Source: Pseudomonas putida | GTDB taxonomy: Bacteria > Pseudomonadota > Gammaproteobacteria > Pseudomonadales > Pseudomonadaceae | DNA length: 64,000 nt | Reading direction: 5' to 3' | NCBI RefSeq assembly: GCF_028682175.1 | Contig: NZ_JANHKS010000024.1 | Location: forward strand, 1 to 64,000 | Shown: piece after piece, positions 19,060 through 27,409 of the stretch | How the letters are laid out: each line of letters begins with the position of its first letter | How positions within the stretch are numbered: position 1 is the stretch's first letter | Notes under the pieces: model-generated | The model's input: only the letters and a program-made list of their open reading frames with translations | What the model was told of the DNA's origin: nothing | The model's database searches: none | Position numbers and translations under genes: made by a program

Positions 19060-19128
19060 GTCGCGGCCAAGGCCCGGTGATGCAATCGGGCTGAACTTCG
19101 TATTTGCGATTTCCTCAGAGAACCATAT

Positions 19129-19146
19129 CGCCCGACCTGTCGGGCG
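19129..19146 (+). terminator. GC hairpin between the lipoprotein and PfpI genes
   Basis: CGCCCGA-CCTG-TCGGGCG forms a 7-bp perfect stem with a 4-nt loop, 70 bp after the lipoprotein stop. There is no T-run, so termination is uncertain. Confidence 0.4.
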
Positions 19147-19173
19147 CTGTTCAACTCAAAAGGAATCACCATC

Positions 19174-19737
19174 ATGAGCACGACCCTCACCGGCAAGAAA
19201 GTCCTGATCATCACCGCCAACACCGGCATCGAACGCGATGAGCTGCTCAAGCCGCTGCAAGCCTTGCAAGGCATGGGCGCGACGGTGACCCACGCGACCA
19301 TCAAGGGCGGTGATGCGCAGACCTTCCTGCACGACACCGAGAAAGACACCAGCGTCACCTCCGATACGCGCCTCGCCGGATTGTCCGCCGCCGAGTTCGA
19401 CGCGCTGGTCATTCCTGGCGGCACGGTCAACGCCGACACCCTGCGCCAGGACGCCGATGCCCAGCGCCTGGTCAAGGAATTCGCCGACGCCGGCAAGACG
19501 GTCGCCGCGATCTGCCACGGCCCCTGGCTGCTGATCGACGCAGGCGTGGTCGGCGGCAAGACGCTGACGTCCTACCCCAGCGTGCGCATCGACTTGCTCA
19601 ACGCCAAGGCTGCCGACTGGGTCGACACCCAGGTCAAGGCGTGCCCGGCCAACGGCTGGACGCTGATTACCTCGCGCACGCCAGACGACCTGCCGGCCTT
19701 CAACGAAGCCATCGGCAAAGCCCTCCTCGCCGCCTGA
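19174..19737 (+). CDS. DJ-1/PfpI family protein (type 1 glutamine amidotransferase-like; YhbO-like)
   Basis: This 187-residue single-domain protein has the DJ-1/PfpI nucleophile elbow with Cys-His in AAICHGPWLL (about 110-119), and VIPGG upstream for the oxyanion region. Family members act as deglycases, chaperones or peptidases in stress protection, and YhbO/PfpI is the closest type by motif. AAAAGGA lies 8 bp before the ATG. It is a cytoplasmic, probably single-gene unit. Confidence 0.9.
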   Translation: MSTTLTGKKVLIITANTGIERDELLKPLQALQGMGATVTHATIKGGDAQTFLHDTEKDTSVTSDTRLAGLSAAEFDALVIPGGTVNADTLRQDADAQRLVKEFADAGKTVAAICHGPWLLIDAGVVGGKTLTSYPSVRIDLLNAKAADWVDTQVKACPANGWTLITSRTPDDLPAFNEAIGKALLAA

Positions 19738-19870
19738 TTCGTTGTCAGACGCCCACGCCGCATGCCGCGGCGTCGGCTTGAACGAAAATACTTGCAACCA
19801 ATTTTTTCGCGGCCCGTCGACATCACAAAGGCCTGCGCGATTCTCGCGAGCGCCAGTCAGAGGCTCGCCC

Positions 19871-20536
19871 ATGATTGCGATCATCGTCCCCGCCCACAAC
19901 GAAGAAGAATTCCTGGATGACTGCATCCGTTCATTGATCGCAGCGTCCCGCCACGACGGGCTCGAGGGCGAGGCGGTAGAAATCCTGGTCATGCTCGACG
20001 ACTGCTCCGACAATTCGGCCATGATTGCGCAGGCCCATGGCGTGTTGACCGTCGCCTGCAGCCATCGCAACGTCGGCATGACCCGCGCCGCCGGCGCCCA
20101 GCGCATGCTCGAACGCGGTGCCCGCTGGCTGGCCTTCACCGACGCCGACACCGTGGTGCCTCACGGCTGGCTGACGCAGCAGGTCGCCCTGAGCGCCGAT
20201 GCCGTGTGCGGCGTGGTTCAGGTCACCGACTGGTCGGAACACCCGCCTCATGTGCAGATTCATTACGACGCCCATTACCGGTTCGTCGAAGACCACCGGC
20301 ACATCCACGGCGCCAACCTGGGGGTGTCTTCGACGGCCTATGTGCGGGCCGGCGGTTTCCGCGCCTTGCCTGCCCACGAGGACGTGCACCTGGTGCAAGA
20401 CCTCGAACGCAGCGGCGCGCAGATCGTCTGGACCGCCCGCAACAGCGTCATCACCAGCGCACGCAAGGCATGCCGCTGCCGGGAAGGTTTTGGCGATTAC
20501 CTAAATTCACTGGCCAGTTCTTCGTTATTAAGCTAA
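19871..20536 (+). CDS. Family 2 glycosyltransferase
   Basis: From ATG 19871 the 221-residue protein begins directly with the GT-A fold (MIAIIVPAHNEEEFLDDCI), then 'VMLDDCSDNS' and the metal-binding DxD region FTDADTVVP. Nothing hydrophobic suggests membrane anchoring. A longer reading from 19742 has no ribosome site. It could belong functionally with the acyl-CoA dehydrogenase-like, PIG-L and methyltransferase genes at 23946-26349, although mntH and copper genes lie between. The sugar donor and acceptor are unknown. Confidence 0.87.
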   Translation: MIAIIVPAHNEEEFLDDCIRSLIAASRHDGLEGEAVEILVMLDDCSDNSAMIAQAHGVLTVACSHRNVGMTRAAGAQRMLERGARWLAFTDADTVVPHGWLTQQVALSADAVCGVVQVTDWSEHPPHVQIHYDAHYRFVEDHRHIHGANLGVSSTAYVRAGGFRALPAHEDVHLVQDLERSGAQIVWTARNSVITSARKACRCREGFGDYLNSLASSSLLS

Positions 20537-20553
20537 CCCTGAGTACGCGCAGA

Positions 20554-20576
20554 GATCCGGGGGCCTGTTCCGGATC
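20554..20576 (+). promoter_or_regulatory. Hairpin in the mntH leader
   Basis: GATCCGG-N9-CCGGATC is a 7-bp perfect stem, 18 bp after the glycosyltransferase stop and 47 bp before the mntH start. It may terminate the upstream gene or be part of mntH control. It shows no yybP-ykoY manganese riboswitch features that I can recognise. Confidence 0.35.
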
Positions 20577-20623
20577 GTCGACGTTGCGCCCAGGCGATCC
20601 TCATCAGAGCGGGAAAGCGAGCG

Positions 20624-21952
20624 ATGCAACCGATAAAGAACCGGGCCAACCCCGGCGACGACACACTGGGGGGCGGCATGCCCAGCGCCAGTGTCGCGAT
20701 GCCGAACACCACGCACTGGTTCAAACGCCTGCTGGCCTTTACCGGCCCGGGTTATATGGTCGCCGTGGGTTACATGGACCCCGGCAACTGGGCCACCGAC
20801 ATTGCCGGTGGTTCGCAATTCGGCTACCTGTTGCTGTCGGTGATTCTGCTGTCCAACCTCATGGCGATTGCGTTGCAGGCGCTCTCGGCGCGGTTGGGCA
20901 TCGTCACCGGCTGGGACCTTGCCCGGGCCTGCCGCGAGCGCTACAGCCGGCCGGTGTGCATTGCCCTGTGGCTGGCCTGTGAAGTCGCGATCATCGCCTG
21001 CGACCTGGCCGAGGTAATCGGGACGGCGATTGCCCTGAACCTGCTGTTCGGCATCCCGCTGGTGTGGGGCGCGGTGCTGTCGGCCATCGATGTATTCCTG
21101 ATCTTGCTGCTGATGGGCAAAGGTTTTCGGGCGCTGGAGGCGTTCGTCATTGCGTTGCTGCTGATTATCTTCGGCTGCTTCGCGATCCAGATGGTGCTTG
21201 CCCGCCCGGACATGGCCGAACTCTTCGCAGGCTTCATTCCCAAGGCCGAAATCGTCACCAACCCTGCGGCGCTGTACCTGGCCATCGGCATCATTGGCGC
21301 GACGGTGATGCCCCACAACCTGTACCTGCACTCCTCCATCGTGCAGACCCGCGCCTACCCGCGCACCGATGAGGGCCGTCGCATCGGCCTGCGCTGGGCG
21401 GTGACGGACAGCACCATCGCACTGACGCTGGCGCTGTTCGTCAACGCAGCGATCCTGATCACCGCCGCCACGGTGTTTCACAAGGCGGGCAAGACCGACG
21501 TGGTGGAAATCGAGCAGGCTTATCACCTGCTCTCGCCGATGCTCGGGGTGGGGATAGCCTCAGCGCTGTTCGCCATTGCGCTGCTGGCGTCCGGGATCAA
21601 CTCCACGGTCACCGCCACCCTGGCCGGGCAGATCGTGATGGAGGGGTTCCTGCGCCTCAAACTGCCGGGTTGGGTGCGACGCCTGCTGACACGGGGTCTG
21701 GCGATCATTCCGGTGATTGTGGTGACCAGTCTTTACGGAGCCGAAGGGACGGCGAAGTTGCTGGTGTTGAGCCAGGTGATCCTGTCGATGCAATTGCCGT
21801 TTGCGATCGTGCCGCTGGTGCGTTTCGTGTCGGACCGGAAGTTAATGGGCAGTTTCGTCACCGGGCCGGTGTTGACAGGGCTGGCGTGGGGGATTGCGTT
21901 GTTGATTATCGGATTGAACCTGGTGTTGCTGGTAGGGATGGCAATGGCCTGA
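20624..21952 (+). CDS. mntH: NRAMP-family Mn(II)/divalent metal:proton symporter
   Basis: The 442-residue membrane protein has about eleven hydrophobic segments and the two NRAMP metal-binding motifs: DPGN in 'YMDPGNWATD' (TM1) and MPHNLYLHS (TM6). These coordinate Mn2+ through Asp, Asn and Met. MntH imports manganese, and less well iron, with protons, usually under MntR or Fur control. Its place 4 kb from a candidate Mn(II) oxidase gene is suggestive but does not prove a shared function. The start at ATG 20624 has a purine-rich GGGAAAG upstream. A hairpin lies in the leader. Confidence 0.93.
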   Translation: MQPIKNRANPGDDTLGGGMPSASVAMPNTTHWFKRLLAFTGPGYMVAVGYMDPGNWATDIAGGSQFGYLLLSVILLSNLMAIALQALSARLGIVTGWDLARACRERYSRPVCIALWLACEVAIIACDLAEVIGTAIALNLLFGIPLVWGAVLSAIDVFLILLLMGKGFRALEAFVIALLLIIFGCFAIQMVLARPDMAELFAGFIPKAEIVTNPAALYLAIGIIGATVMPHNLYLHSSIVQTRAYPRTDEGRRIGLRWAVTDSTIALTLALFVNAAILITAATVFHKAGKTDVVEIEQAYHLLSPMLGVGIASALFAIALLASGINSTVTATLAGQIVMEGFLRLKLPGWVRRLLTRGLAIIPVIVVTSLYGAEGTAKLLVLSQVILSMQLPFAIVPLVRFVSDRKLMGSFVTGPVLTGLAWGIALLIIGLNLVLLVGMAMA

Positions 21953-21954
21953 AC

Positions 21955-22140
21955 CGTAGCAGTCCAGCCGGGCGGGGTTCCGCTTGCCGTCGGGGTTCCA
22001 GCGATTACCTGTGGGAGCGGGCTTGCCCGCGAAGGCGGTAGGTCATTCAACATCAAGGTGTCTGACCTGACGCTTTCGCGGGCAAGCCCGCTCCCACAGG
22101 GGATCGAGATCGATCCGCGGGCAAGTCCGGCGGCTACGGG
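21955..22140. repeat. REP elements after mntH
   Basis: One GTAGCAG-type half element begins three bases past the mntH stop and continues into GGGCGGGGTTCCGCTTGCCG. A GTGGGAGCGGGCTTGCCCGCG pair follows at about 22010-22100, and another partial element at about 22105-22140. Confidence 0.8.
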
Positions 22141-22174
22141 ACTGAGGGGCGATATCGGTTGCCCCCCGCTTACA

Positions 22175-22654
22175 TCAATGCATCTTGCTGTGATCGTGGC
22201 CCATGTCCATCTGGCTCGACATGGCCTTGGCGGGGGCCGTGACCTGCACTTCTTCGCGCACGCCCTTGTCGTTCTCGATGGTCAGGGTCAATGGCACCTG
22301 ATCCCCTTCCCTGATCGCCCCGGTCAACCCCATCAGCATCACGTGGTACCCGTCCGGGTCCAGCGACACCGCCTTGCCCGCAGGCAACGCCACCGAATCC
22401 ACCGGGCCCATGCGCATCACGTCATCGGTCATGCTCATCTGGTGAATCTGCACATCCTTGGCCACCGGCGAGCTGACGCTGAGCAGCTTGCTGTCGGTAT
22501 CGGCGGTGATGCGCATGAATGCGCCCGACGTCGGCTGCCCCTGCACCGTAGTGCGCACCCAGGCATCGTCCACGCGGGTCTGCGCCATGGCCGAAACGCT
22601 CGCACCCAGCAGCAACGAGAAAGCCAGTACGGATTTGGAAAACAGAGCGGTCAT
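22175..22654 (-). CDS. Periplasmic copper chaperone PCu(A)C
   Basis: The 159-residue protein has a signal peptide (MTALFSKSVLAFSLLLGASVSAMAQ) and the PCu(A)C/DUF461 fold. The copper site H(M)x(n)MxM is seen as 'DVQIHQMSMTDDVMRMGPV' and 'DGYHVMLMG', and the C-terminus ends MDMGHDHSKMH. PCu(A)C delivers Cu(I) with SCO proteins to cytochrome oxidase or other cuproenzymes. The ATG overlaps the stop codon of the SCO gene by one base, so the two are translationally coupled. GGAGGT precedes the ATG. Confidence 0.92.
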   Translation of the reverse strand: MTALFSKSVLAFSLLLGASVSAMAQTRVDDAWVRTTVQGQPTSGAFMRITADTDSKLLSVSSPVAKDVQIHQMSMTDDVMRMGPVDSVALPAGKAVSLDPDGYHVMLMGLTGAIREGDQVPLTLTIENDKGVREEVQVTAPAKAMSSQMDMGHDHSKMH

Positions 22655-23262
22655 CAGCAGACCTCCATGACAGTGGTCAGATCTTCCGCGCATTGTTTGG
22701 CGGACAGTGATGGCGACAGGCCCAGGCGCAGGTTGCCCCGGGAGTCGAAGACGAAGCTGGTGGCGGTGTGGGACATGGTGTACGTCTCACCGGCCGGGAC
22801 TTTCTCGTAGAACACCCCGAACTCCTTGGCCACGTGCTGCGTCTGCTCGAGGGTTCCGCGCAGGGCAACGAAGCTTGGGTCGAACTGCTTGACGTAGGCG
22901 TCGAGGATCTCTGGCGTGTCGCGCTCGGGGTCGACGGTGATGAAGATCACCTGCAGCGTCTTGCCGTCCTCGCCCATGATCTTCTTGATCTGGGCCGCGC
23001 GGGCAAGGGCCGTCGGACAGACTGCCGGGCATTGGGTGAAACCGAAGAACACCATCGGCATCAGCCCCCGATAACTGGACAGGGTCTTCACCTCGCCCTG
23101 AGTGTCGGTGAGCTTGAAGGTACGGCCCATGATCTTGTTGGACAGATCCTTGCCGTATTTGAAATCCAGCGCGGTGGTCGAACCATCGCAGCCCGCAAGC
23201 AGGCCCAGGCCCAGCACGCTCATGCCGGTCAGCACCTGACGGCGGGTCAATAAATCATTCAT
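22654..23262 (-). CDS. SCO1/SenC family copper-delivery lipoprotein
   Basis: The 202-residue protein has a lipobox (LGLLAGC) and a thioredoxin-like SCO domain with the copper motif CPAVCP and the third ligand His in MSHTATS. It should sit on the periplasmic face of the inner membrane, accept copper from the PCu(A)C protein encoded next and transfer it to a CuA-type or multicopper enzyme. It is distinct from the SCO1-cytochrome c fusion at 12885-13934, so the region encodes two SCO systems. Confidence 0.92.
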   Translation of the reverse strand: MNDLLTRRQVLTGMSVLGLGLLAGCDGSTTALDFKYGKDLSNKIMGRTFKLTDTQGEVKTLSSYRGLMPMVFFGFTQCPAVCPTALARAAQIKKIMGEDGKTLQVIFITVDPERDTPEILDAYVKQFDPSFVALRGTLEQTQHVAKEFGVFYEKVPAGETYTMSHTATSFVFDSRGNLRLGLSPSLSAKQCAEDLTTVMEVC

Positions 23263-23381
23263 GTGACGAACTCTCTGAAGCAGCGGCCAGCGTTGGCGCC
23301 AGCCTTTACTCGCCCGGCCTGCAGCCTTAAAAGCCCCAGGGCGGGCGACGCCAAACAGTCAGCGGGTTTCGCGGCCAGCGT

Positions 23382-23759
23382 TCAGGGCGCCTGGGGCGAA
23401 AGACCGGGGAAGAGATGTCGCGGAGGTTTGCGCAGCAGGTAGTCCGAACGCGGCACGCGCTTGCGCAAGGTGCGCGCCAGCCAGCCCAGGCCGATGTAGA
23501 ACACCAGCGCCAGGGCCAGGCTGCCGGCGAAGGCGCAATCGGTCATGGACAATTTCATCAGTTGCGCGTGATCGCCCATCTGCGCCATGTCCATCTGCCC
23601 CGACATCCCATGGTCGGCACTGCAATCGGCCGATGGGCCGACCTGATTGAATGCCCGCAGCATCTGTCCGTGGCTGGTGCTGCACACAAGCCCGGTGAAC
23701 AGGATGGCGCCGTAGAGCATCCAGGCAATGAGCGATTGGTGGGTTCGGACGAGTTTCAT
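23382..23759 (-). CDS. DUF2946-like membrane protein next to copper chaperones
   Basis: The 125-residue protein has an N-terminal hydrophobic segment (WMLYGAILFTGLVCS). A His/Met/Cys-containing periplasmic stretch follows (DCSADHGMSGQMDMAQMGDH), then a second hydrophobic helix (FAGSLALALVFYIGLGWLA) and a basic tail. This is the pattern of DUF2946 proteins, often encoded with copper receptors and chaperones. It probably begins the SCO-PCu(A)C operon, with a 119-bp gap. ATG 23759 is preferred over upstream in-frame starts because it begins the hydrophobic segment properly. Confidence 0.78.
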   Translation of the reverse strand: MKLVRTHQSLIAWMLYGAILFTGLVCSTSHGQMLRAFNQVGPSADCSADHGMSGQMDMAQMGDHAQLMKLSMTDCAFAGSLALALVFYIGLGWLARTLRKRVPRSDYLLRKPPRHLFPGLSPQAP

Positions 23760-23945
23760 GGGGCCGCATTCTACCTGCTTGCGCCCCCCGAGATGTAACG
23801 GGGCCGGACTTGCGGGTGCGACAAAACCGCGCATCTCTATCAGCCTGGTTTATTTGACCTGAAATCTCTCGGAACCCCGCGCCCGGGTCAGTGCCGAATG
23901 TCAGGAGCTGCTCGACAGCCAGATACCTCAGGGAGCACTTCAGGC

Positions 23946-24977
23946 ATGGCGGACACCGCACTCACCCTCGACGCGCTGCTGGCCGATTTTGCCCGGCGTC
24001 CCAACCCGCCCATGAGCGGCGACGCGCTGGCCGAAGCCATGCGCCTGTGCATCGAGCACGGCCTGGACCAACTGCCCCTGCCCGCCAGCGGCCAGACCCT
24101 GGCGCGCTGGCAACAACTGGCAGCCGTGGGCGGCATCGATCTGGCGCTGCTCAAGCTGTACGAGGGCCACACCGATGCCCTGGCGATCCTCGCCGAGTTG
24201 GCCTTCAACCCGTTTTTCCTGCCCGGCATCTGGGGTGTCTGGGCGGCCGAGCCGCCGGATGCGCGTGTCTCTATCGTCCAGCACCAAGGTACCGAAGTGC
24301 TGCTGCGCGGCCGCAAGGCGTGGTGTTCCGGCGCCCAGCAGATCGACTACGCGCTGCTGACTGCCTGGGCTGCAGACGATCAACCGCAACTGGTCGCGGT
24401 GCGCCTGGACAGCCCCGGCGTGAGTGTCGACGGGCAGGCCTGGCAGGCAGTCGGGATGGCCAGCACCGCCAGTGTCGACGTGCACTTCGACGGCGTGGTG
24501 GGCCACAGCGTCGGCGGGCCCGGCGCCTACCTGAGCAGGCCCGGATTCTGGCACGGCGGCGCAGGCATCGCTGCGGCGTGGTATGGCGCGGCGGTGGCGC
24601 TGGCCAAGGCCCTGCGCGAGCAGCGTGGCAAAGGCCGCGACGACCCTCATGGGGACGCACACCTGGGCGCGGTGGATGCCGCGTTGTGCGGCGCGGCGGC
24701 GGCCCTGCGCGAATGCGCCGCGTGGATCGACGCCCATCCCCGGGATGACGCGCAACTGGCAGTGCAACGCCTGCGCGCCCAGGTGGAAATGGCTGTCGAA
24801 CAGGTGTGTCAGCACGTGGGCCGCGCACTGGGTGCCACGCCATTCTGTCGCGACTCGCACTTTGCCCGGCTGGCAGTGGATTTGCCGGTCTTTATTCGTC
24901 AGAGCCACGCCGAACGGGATCTGGCGCACCTGGGCCAGTTACTGGCCAAACAGGAAACGGAGGATTGGACCCTATGA
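23946..24977 (+). CDS. Acyl-CoA dehydrogenase-like flavoprotein
   Basis: The 343-residue protein resembles acyl-CoA dehydrogenases ('LRGRKAWCSGAQQIDYALLTAW' in the middle beta domain and a C-terminal helical bundle) but is shorter than the usual 380 or so residues. I cannot place the catalytic Glu with confidence. It overlaps the PIG-L gene by ATGA, and that gene overlaps the methyltransferase gene, so the three form one operon. Such a set suggests tailoring of a small glycosylated or N-acylated metabolite. The reaction is unknown. The start at ATG 23946 has GGGAG about 10 bp upstream. Confidence 0.75.
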   Translation: MADTALTLDALLADFARRPNPPMSGDALAEAMRLCIEHGLDQLPLPASGQTLARWQQLAAVGGIDLALLKLYEGHTDALAILAELAFNPFFLPGIWGVWAAEPPDARVSIVQHQGTEVLLRGRKAWCSGAQQIDYALLTAWAADDQPQLVAVRLDSPGVSVDGQAWQAVGMASTASVDVHFDGVVGHSVGGPGAYLSRPGFWHGGAGIAAAWYGAAVALAKALREQRGKGRDDPHGDAHLGAVDAALCGAAAALRECAAWIDAHPRDDAQLAVQRLRAQVEMAVEQVCQHVGRALGATPFCRDSHFARLAVDLPVFIRQSHAERDLAHLGQLLAKQETEDWTL

Positions 24978-25747
24978 ACATGGCCCTGAGTAACTCAGAT
25001 CCCTTTGGCGTGCGTGGCACACCCTTGACCGACTGGCAGACCAGCCCGGCACTGCAAGGCGTGCGCCCCATTACCCTCAGCGAACTGGTGCCCACCGGCT
25101 CGCGGCTGGTGGTGCTGGCGCCTCATCCGGACGACGAAATCCTCGCCTGCGGTGGCCTGCTGGCGGGGATGGTCGGGCGGCGCAATCCTGTTCAACTGAT
25201 CTCGGTGACTGATGGCGAGGCCAGCCATGCGGATTCGCCGCAGTGGCCACAGATGATGCTGCGTCTGGAGCGGCGCAAGGAAAGCGAGCGCGCCGTCGCC
25301 CGGCTGGGCTTCGATGTGCAGCGTCTGTGCTGGCAACGCCTGGGCATCGCCGACGGCCAGGTGGCGGATCGGGCGGAATCGCTGATCGCCCTGCTCAGCG
25401 AAGACCTGGGGCCTGACGATGTGGTGATCACCACCTGGCGACACGACGGCCACTGCGATCACGAAGCCGTAGGCCATTGCGCCGCTCAGGCAGCGGCCAA
25501 TACCGGGGCGACCTTGCTTGAGACACCGGTGTGGGCCTGGCACTGGGCCGAGCCCAACGACCCACGAATTCCCTGGGCCCATGCACGCAAGCTGGTGCTC
25601 AATGAAGAGCAGCAGCGGCGCAAGCGCTGGGCCATCGAAGCCCATGCCACCCAGTTGCAGACCGACTCCAGCACCGGTAGCGCCCCGGTCCTGGCTCCTG
25701 ACACGCTGGAGCGCATGCTGCAGCCTTTCGAACTGGTGTTCCTGTGA
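24974..25747 (+). CDS. PIG-L family deacetylase
   Basis: The 257-residue protein has the zinc-binding motif APHPDDE (about 50-56) and the second motif WRHDGHCDHEAVG, hallmarks of the PIG-L/MshB/LmbE group that removes N-acetyl groups from GlcNAc-containing molecules. It starts inside the ATGA overlap with the previous gene and ends in a GTGA overlap with the next. The start at 24806 seen in the same frame lies within the previous gene and is rejected. The substrate is unknown. Confidence 0.9.
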   Translation: MNMALSNSDPFGVRGTPLTDWQTSPALQGVRPITLSELVPTGSRLVVLAPHPDDEILACGGLLAGMVGRRNPVQLISVTDGEASHADSPQWPQMMLRLERRKESERAVARLGFDVQRLCWQRLGIADGQVADRAESLIALLSEDLGPDDVVITTWRHDGHCDHEAVGHCAAQAAANTGATLLETPVWAWHWAEPNDPRIPWAHARKLVLNEEQQRRKRWAIEAHATQLQTDSSTGSAPVLAPDTLERMLQPFELVFL

Positions 25748-26349
25748 GCCTGCCTGCCGACTATTTCGATGAGCTGTTTGCTGACAGCGACGATCCCTGG
25801 GCGTTTCGCACCCGCTGGTACGAGCAGCGCAAACGCGACCTGACCCTGGCCGCACTGCCCCGCCAGCGCTATGAGCGGGCGTTCGAACCCGGCTGCGCCA
25901 ACGGCGAGCTGAGCGTGGCGTTGGCCCGGCGTTGCGACAGCCTGGTGTGCATGGACCTCTGCCCGCGCGCCGTGGAACTGGCCGTGCAGCGGTTGAAACG
26001 GTTTGCGAGGGCAAAGGTCTTGCAGGGTCGCCTGCCAGAGGACTGGCCCCAAGGATCGTTCGACCTGATCGTGGTCAGCGAGTGGGCGTATTACCTGACG
26101 CCTGCGTCCTTTATCGAGGTGATCGACCACATGCTTGCCAGCCTGACGCCCGAGGGCGCCGTGCTGGCCTGCCACTGGCTGCAACCGATCGACGGCTGCG
26201 CCATGACCGGACGCGAGGCCCACAGCCTGCTGCATTCAAGGCTGCGACTGCATCGCACCTTGCGCCACGAGGAACCGGATTTCCTGCTGGAGGTGTGGAG
26301 CAGACAGCCTGGCGGCATCGATCTGGACGAACAGATTCGGGAGGACTGA
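25744..26349 (+). CDS. Class I SAM-dependent methyltransferase (NodS-like)
   Basis: The 201-residue protein starts with GTG in a GTGA overlap. It has the SAM-binding motif EPGCANGELSVALA (post-I MDLCPRAVELA) and a FDLIVVSEWAYYL motif IV region, resembling NodS, an N-methyltransferase acting on deacetylated chito-oligosaccharides. Next to a PIG-L deacetylase this suggests deacetylation followed by N-methylation of an amino sugar; that is inference from family and order. Confidence 0.85.
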   Translation: MSLPADYFDELFADSDDPWAFRTRWYEQRKRDLTLAALPRQRYERAFEPGCANGELSVALARRCDSLVCMDLCPRAVELAVQRLKRFARAKVLQGRLPEDWPQGSFDLIVVSEWAYYLTPASFIEVIDHMLASLTPEGAVLACHWLQPIDGCAMTGREAHSLLHSRLRLHRTLRHEEPDFLLEVWSRQPGGIDLDEQIRED

Positions 26350-26382
26350 GCGTACTGCGCACGATCCGGGTCTGGCACAAAC

Positions 26383-26600
26383 CTGTAGGAGCGCGCTTGC
26401 CCGCGACGGCGGTGGTTCACTCGATATCGAGGTGTCTGGCCTGACGCATTCGCGGGCAAGCGCGCTCCTACGCAATCGGGTTGGTCACGCCACTTGAGGC
26501 CAACCCCTATCCCTGTAGCAGCACGGCTTGCCGGCGGGGGCGGCTTTGGAATCGCCGACGCCGGCAAGCGGAGCGCCGCCCGGCCGTGCTGCTACGGGGT
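26383..26600. repeat. REP pairs between methyltransferase and GNAT genes
   Basis: A GTAGGAGCGCGC-type pair lies at about 26383-26473 and a GTAGCAGC-type pair at about 26514-26598. The second runs into the 3' end of the GNAT gene and provides its final Pro codon and TAG stop. Confidence 0.85.
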
Positions 26601-27299
26601 TGGGGATTGCGGGTCGTTAGCGGCTAACCGGCCCATCACGAACAACTTCGCTTGGCGGGTCATCTGGTCCAGGTGGCGGTCGCGCTGTTTTTCGGCGTCC
26701 ACCATGGCCCGTTTGCCGTGCTGGTTGAGCAGGTACGCATGAATCTGCCGCACTTCCACCGAGCTGTAGATCGGCGCGACGTCGAGCACCGCGAGCAAGC
26801 CGTCGGTCTGTCGGTCCCGCGTGTTCATCACCACCTGTGGGCCGCGGGCGGACAGCACCTGGAACCCCATCGCCTCGAAGTACGGCACCTTGCTGACAAA
26901 GCAGGCCAGTTCCGCGTGGGGATAACGCTCGAGCATCTTCTCCAGCATCGCCCGTGCGATACCCTGCCTGCGGCGGGCTGCCTGCACGGCCATGTACGCC
27001 ACCGCACAGGCCTGCGGATCGTCCTGCACCGGCAGGTACAGCAGAAAGCCTGCGACAATCGACGGATCCTCGGCATCCAGCGCGACGATCAATTCCACCG
27101 GCATGCCCCGCGAGCCATCCATCGCCTGCAGGTACTGGTGCACTTCATGGCCCACGCCGTACTGATACAGCGGGTACAACGGGTTGCTCGGGGCGATGCC
27201 GACCATGCTGATGTCGGTCACGTAGTCGATCACCAGCTGCATGATCTGGCTGTCGATCGATTCCGGTGGGGTGTTCGCAAGGCGCGTGATGGTGAACAT
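26592..27299 (-). CDS. GNAT family N-acetyltransferase
   Basis: The 235-residue protein has a GNAT core: 'AVAYMAVQAARRRQGIARAML' is the acetyl-CoA motif A (R/Q-x-x-G-x-G/A), followed by 'FVSKVPYFEAMGFQVL'. The C-terminal 60 or so residues, charged and helical, are an extension beyond the usual domain. The last codons read CCG TAG and lie inside a REP element, so the natural C-terminus may have been changed. The ATG at 27299 has AGGA upstream. The acceptor is unknown. Confidence 0.87.
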   Translation of the reverse strand: MFTITRLANTPPESIDSQIMQLVIDYVTDISMVGIAPSNPLYPLYQYGVGHEVHQYLQAMDGSRGMPVELIVALDAEDPSIVAGFLLYLPVQDDPQACAVAYMAVQAARRRQGIARAMLEKMLERYPHAELACFVSKVPYFEAMGFQVLSARGPQVVMNTRDRQTDGLLAVLDVAPIYSSVEVRQIHAYLLNQHGKRAMVDAEKQRDRHLDQMTRQAKLFVMGRLAANDPQSPTP

Positions 27300-27409
27300 G
27301 GAAATCCTGATGAAGGCTGAACCCGTGCATCATACCGGCTTCTGCCGGCGCGCTCGAATTGCTAAGGTGAGCGGCCGCAATCCCACTTTTTCAGGACCCC
27401 GCCGCGACC

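Noticed and set aside
20537..20623. Manganese (yybP-ykoY) riboswitch before mntH
   Set aside because: The leader is short and I cannot find the conserved loop words of that class; only a simple hairpin is visible.
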